NCBI GenBank assembly: GCA_036835325.1
Contig: DAITMF010000084.1
Coordinates: 1-8,284, forward strand
From: CAMCHP01 sp036835325
GTDB taxonomy: Bacteria; Bacteroidota; Bacteroidia; Flavobacteriales_D; Sanyastnellaceae
Direction: 5' to 3'
DNA length: 8,284 nt
The position numbers and the translations under genes were made by a program. Below are positions 5,223-8,284 of the stretch, one piece after another; the first letter of the stretch is position 1, and every line of letters begins with the position of its first letter. The notes under the pieces were generated by a model. The model did not search any database, had not been told where the DNA came from, and worked only from the letters and a program-made list of their open reading frames with translations.

Positions 5223-6071
5223 ATGCTGTTTTCGACACTTAACCAAAACTGCGTGCGCTCGCTCGTTGTCCTTGTATTCGTTGCTGCTTCGCTGCACCTG
5301 CGTGCACAAAGCAGCGGAGAGCCCTTCGAAGGAGGTGCCCAAGCCCTTGGCATGGCCAATGCCGCTGTGGCCATGCAGGGTACCTGGTCGCTGTTTCAAA
5401 ACCAAGCGGGTCTCACTACGGTCGAAGGCCTCAGTGCAGGCGCCTTCTACCAGTCGCGCTTTGCCATGCGCGAACTGTCAACGACCGGATTTGGCGTGGC
5501 GCATCCGCTGGGCAACGGTGTGGTGGGCCTGTCGTACCTCCAGTACGGCTTCTCGGCCTACCGCGAGCAGCGCGTCGGACTCGCCTACGCCATGCGCCTG
5601 GGCGAGGGCTTTGACGCCGGTATCCAATTCGATTACATCGGCGTGTTTTTGGGCGGAGGATACGGCAGTACCTCGGCCTTTACCGTTCAGGGTGGCTTTC
5701 GCTACGAAGCGAGCAAGCACGTGGTGTTGGCCGGTCACGTGTACAATCCGGTGCGCGCACAGGTGTCAGAGTTCAACGACGAACGTCTGCCCTCGGTGCT
5801 GCGGCTCGGGGCTCAGTACCGCTTCACCGACCGTGTAAACCTGAACGCCGAAGTGCGCAAACACCTCGAATTCCCGGTCACGTTGGCGGTGGGCTGCGAA
5901 TACGAAGCGGTAGAGCATTTTTTTGTCAGGGCGGGTGTAGCGGGCGGTCCGTCGCGCTACAGCTTTGGCGCCGGCTACCGCACAGGGCGTTTCCAATTTG
6001 ATTTGGCGGCCGCGCACAACGAATTCCTTGGTTTCACTCCGCAATTGTCACTGACCTGGCATGGGCAATAA
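5223..6071 (+). CDS. PorV/PorQ- or FadL-like outer-membrane beta-barrel protein
   Basis: The product has 282 residues. Residues 1-28 are a signal peptide (Arg12, hydrophobic 13-24, cleavage after LRA before Gln29). The mature protein begins with GGAQALGMANAAVA (37-50) and LFQNQAGL (57-64), the conserved N-terminal hatch-like pattern of the PorV/PorQ and FadL/TodX families. The rest alternates polar and hydrophobic residues with many aromatics, as in a barrel of roughly 12-14 strands, and ends LSLTWHGQ. Full PorV and PorQ proteins of type IX secretion are longer as I recall, so I do not assign either symbol. The frame is open to a GTG at 5196, but that is in an inverted repeat and would add residues before a good signal peptide, so ATG 5223 is preferred. 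Its end overlaps the next gene by 11 bp, so coupled translation and a shared role in the outer membrane are likely. Substrate unknown. Confidence 0.72.
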   Translation: MLFSTLNQNCVRSLVVLVFVAASLHLRAQSSGEPFEGGAQALGMANAAVAMQGTWSLFQNQAGLTTVEGLSAGAFYQSRFAMRELSTTGFGVAHPLGNGVVGLSYLQYGFSAYREQRVGLAYAMRLGEGFDAGIQFDYIGVFLGGGYGSTSAFTVQGGFRYEASKHVVLAGHVYNPVRAQVSEFNDERLPSVLRLGAQYRFTDRVNLNAEVRKHLEFPVTLAVGCEYEAVEHFFVRAGVAGGPSRYSFGAGYRTGRFQFDLAAAHNEFLGFTPQLSLTWHGQ

Positions 6072-8166
6072 GCGCATTCTCATTGCACTTGCCGTGGTGC
6101 TTGTGACCATCCGCGCAGCGGCCCAAAAAGCCGACGATGCCGTGCTGCAACAGCGCATCATTGAGCAACGCATTGAAGCCATTGTTGAGAACCTTGAAGA
6201 CGGCGTAGAGCTTGATTACACCGTGCTGTTCGACGATTTCAAGTACTTTCTCGACCACCCGCTCAACCTTAACCGCGCCACCGCCGACGACCTCAAACGG
6301 CTGTACATTCTAAGCGACATTCAGATTTACGCCCTGCTTGAGCACGTGAGAAAATACGGCCAACTGCGCGAGATCTACGAGCTGCAAGCCGTGCGCGGGT
6401 GGGACCTCGGCACCATTCAGGCCCTGCTGCCCTTTGTGAAGGTGAGCGAAGGCGTTGAAGCCGGTCAGTGGAAGCTGCGCGACCTTGTCAACGACGGCTC
6501 GCACGACCTCTTTTTGCGCTACAGCCGCGTGCTCGAAGAACAGCGTGGCTACGCCGATGCCACCCCCGAAGAACTCGCCGACAATCCGAACGCGCGCTAC
6601 CTCGGCTCGCCCGATCGCGTGTACATGCGCTACCGCTACCGTTTTCGCAACAACCTGAGCATTGGCCTTACGGGCGACAAAGACGCCGGCGAAGAGTTTT
6701 TTCGCGGCTCGCAAACGCAGGGGTTCGACTTTTACAGCGCCCACCTGTACTACGAAGACAAAGGTTGGCTGCGGCGCGTGGCCATTGGCGATTACCAAGC
6801 GCAATTCGGCCAGGGCCTCACCTTGTGGACGGGCTTCGGCTTTGGCAAGTCGCCCTTTGTGCTCAACGCCAAGCGCAATGCAGTGGGTTTACGTCCTTAC
6901 ACCTCGGTCGATGAGAACCTCTTCTTTCGCGGAGCAGCCGTGACCTTGGGGCACAAGAACCTTGAGTTTACCGTGCTCTACTCTGACAAACCGGTCGATG
7001 CGAATGTGGCAGCCGCCGACACGCTCGACAACGAACAGCTCAACCTCTCGATCAGCTCGTTCAACCTGTCGGGCCAGCACCGCACCCCGCGCGAACTTGC
7101 GCAGAAAGATGCCATCAGCGAGCGCAACATCGGCGGCAACATCAACTACAAAACACGCCGTTTCAGCATTGGCCTTACCGCCTCGCACACCGAATTTGGC
7201 GGCGACTTGGCCCGCAACCTCCGCTTGTACAACCAGTTTGAATTCAACCAACGGCAAAATTTTGTCGCCGGGATTGACTACAACTACATCTTCAGAAACA
7301 TCAACGTGTTTGGTGAGGTGAGCCGCAGTGAAAACGGCGGCACTGCCATGGTCAACGGCCTCGTGGCCGCGCTTGACAAAAAGCTGTCGCTTGTGGTGAT
7401 GCAGCGCCGTTTTACCCGCGACTACCAATCGCTTTACGCGAATGCCTTCGCCGAACGTGGACGTCCGACCAACGAGTCGGGCATCTACATGGGCATGGAG
7501 TTCAGGCCCTCGCGCAGTTGGGTGATTACCGGGTATGCCGATCAGTTCCGCTTTCCGTGGTTGAGTTATTTGGTTGATCAGCCATCGACCGGTCACGAGT
7601 ACCTCGTGCAGGTCACGCACAAGCCCACGCGCCGCAGCGAGTACTACCTGCGTTTGCGCAAGCGCGCCCGCGGGCGCAACGAACCCGGTACCGAAGCGCG
7701 CATCAACCAGCCGCTGACGTGGGAGCAGGAGTTCATCCGCCTACACGCCGCCTACCAGGTGCACCCGAATGTCACCTTAAAGTCGCGTGTGGAGTACACC
7801 CGCTACCAAATTGGCGAGCGCGCCCCTGAAGAGGGCTTGCTCGTGTACCAAGACGTTATTTGGAAGAAGATTGGTTCGCCTGTCACGGTATCGGCGCGCT
7901 ATGCCCTCTTCGACGTTGAGACCTTCAACGCACGGCTGTATGCGTTTGAGAGCGACGTGTTGTACTTCTTCAGCATCCCTGCCTACTTCAACCGCGGCTC
8001 ACGCGTGTACGCCATGACGAAGATCCACCTCGCGAAGGGCCTTGATTTGTGGCTCCGCTACTCCCGATGGACCTACATCGACCGCACCGAGATCGGTTCA
8101 GGCCTCGAAGCCATCGATGGCAACCGGCGTAGTGATTTTAGAGCGCAGATAAGGTTGAGGTTTTAG
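6061..8166 (+). CDS. Exported protein with ComEA-like HHH module and predicted outer-membrane beta-barrel
   Basis: The product has 701 residues. Residues 1-21 are a signal peptide (Lys4/Arg5, hydrophobic core, cleavage AAA before Gln22). Residues 24-65 are helical and charged. Residues 67-128 match a doubled helix-hairpin-helix of the ComEA/HHH_3 kind (LNLNRATADDL...YGQLREIYELQAVRGW...PFVKV), but both hairpins lack the usual GxG. From about 145 to the end are alternating beta-strand patterns, including GDYQAQFGQGLTLWTGFGFGKS (244-264), PYTSVDENLFFRGAA (279-293), and a terminal RAQIRLRF whose last Phe is typical of barrels inserted by BamA. No TonB box or plug domain is seen. I recall this architecture as a conserved, functionally uncharacterised Bacteroidota family annotated as HHH domain protein. 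ATG 6061 lies inside the 3' end of the PorV-like gene (11-bp overlap), so the two form an operon. Whether the HHH binds DNA or a protein is open. Confidence 0.8.
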   Translation: MGNKRILIALAVVLVTIRAAAQKADDAVLQQRIIEQRIEAIVENLEDGVELDYTVLFDDFKYFLDHPLNLNRATADDLKRLYILSDIQIYALLEHVRKYGQLREIYELQAVRGWDLGTIQALLPFVKVSEGVEAGQWKLRDLVNDGSHDLFLRYSRVLEEQRGYADATPEELADNPNARYLGSPDRVYMRYRYRFRNNLSIGLTGDKDAGEEFFRGSQTQGFDFYSAHLYYEDKGWLRRVAIGDYQAQFGQGLTLWTGFGFGKSPFVLNAKRNAVGLRPYTSVDENLFFRGAAVTLGHKNLEFTVLYSDKPVDANVAAADTLDNEQLNLSISSFNLSGQHRTPRELAQKDAISERNIGGNINYKTRRFSIGLTASHTEFGGDLARNLRLYNQFEFNQRQNFVAGIDYNYIFRNINVFGEVSRSENGGTAMVNGLVAALDKKLSLVVMQRRFTRDYQSLYANAFAERGRPTNESGIYMGMEFRPSRSWVITGYADQFRFPWLSYLVDQPSTGHEYLVQVTHKPTRRSEYYLRLRKRARGRNEPGTEARINQPLTWEQEFIRLHAAYQVHPNVTLKSRVEYTRYQIGERAPEEGLLVYQDVIWKKIGSPVTVSARYALFDVETFNARLYAFESDVLYFFSIPAYFNRGSRVYAMTKIHLAKGLDLWLRYSRWTYIDRTEIGSGLEAIDGNRRSDFRAQIRLRF

Positions 8167-8173
8167 GGGGGGT

Positions 8174-8188
8174 ATGGGCAGCGCCTAT
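8174..8188 (+). terminator. Weak stem-loop after the HHH-barrel gene
   Basis: ATGGGC pairs with GCCTAT (one G-T pair) around an AGC loop, 7 bp after the stop codon. No T-run follows directly; the nearest is TTTT at 8216-8219. It is a possible but unconvincing terminator. Confidence 0.25.
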
Positions 8189-8253
8189 GCCATTGCCGGC
8201 TAGGAAGGGTCATACTTTTGAGGGTGAGTAATGTATTTCCGCATGATTGTAGA

Positions 8254-8270
8254 ACGTAAATTGATTACGT
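8254..8270. repeat. Perfect 6-bp inverted repeat ACGTAA-ATTGA-TTACGT
   Basis: The two arms are perfect complements around a 5-nt centre. The AT-rich dyad without a following T-run looks more like a protein-binding site than a terminator. It could be an operator for a gene to the right of the window, but no promoter can be assigned. Confidence 0.35.
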
Positions 8271-8284
8271 AGTGGGGTCGGAGA

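Larger units (their letters stand above)
8167..8284. other. Non-coding right flank
   Basis: No gene is visible in these 118 bp. They begin with a G run that starts in the stop codon (8166-8172) and contain two small inverted repeats listed separately. They probably separate the outer-membrane operon from a gene beyond the window. Confidence 0.6.

Noticed and set aside
5223..6071. Calling the barrel PorQ or PorV of type IX secretion
   Set aside because: The N-terminal pattern fits the wider family, but the protein is shorter than I expect for either and no other type IX gene is in the window.
6889..7620. 243-codon minus-strand open frame inside the HHH-barrel gene
   Set aside because: It is antisense to a protein-like sequence with strand patterns; no domain or start signal supports it.
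6061..8166. TonB-dependent receptor (SusC type)
   Set aside because: No plug domain or TonB box is seen, and the N-terminal module is HHH-like. The length of 701 residues alone is not enough.

Overview
The window reads as chromosomal DNA of a GC-rich member of the Bacteroidota. Three things point there. The methionyl-tRNA synthetase has the C-terminal tRNA-binding domain and zinc knuckle seen in that phylum. The histidine kinase has the phylum's usual opening and H-box. No gene has a clear Shine-Dalgarno sequence, while TAnnTTTG-like -7 boxes occur. Two adjacent outer-membrane proteins with 'AQ' signal-peptide cleavage sites fit the same group. The genus cannot be named from what is here.

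Layout. Positions 1-566 hold no supportable gene. This stretch is rich in T and G, unlike the GC-rich coding DNA that follows. It carries a degenerate tandem repeat array with a period of about 230 bp, built from tracts with a 9-bp period, short-loop palindromes and a conserved TTGACACAGAGT block. A membrane sensor histidine kinase follows (567-2078, +) and ends in a probable intrinsic terminator. Converging on it is an S66-family LD-carboxypeptidase (2112-3002, -). A 63-bp divergent promoter region then separates that gene from metG (3066-5129, +). After a 93-bp gap come two overlapping genes. The first encodes a PorV/FadL-like outer-membrane barrel (5223-6071, +). The second encodes a large exported protein with a ComEA-like helix-hairpin-helix module in front of a predicted beta-barrel (6061-8166, +). 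The last 118 bp are non-coding and hold two small inverted repeats.

How the genes relate. The kinase, the LD-carboxypeptidase and metG look like independent transcription units: two converge and two diverge. The last two genes overlap by 11 bp and encode proteins for the same compartment, so they are probably co-translated and functionally linked. Nothing in the window is a mobile gene, CRISPR array, rRNA or tRNA. The most unusual material is the repeat array at the left edge and the coupled outer-membrane pair at the right.
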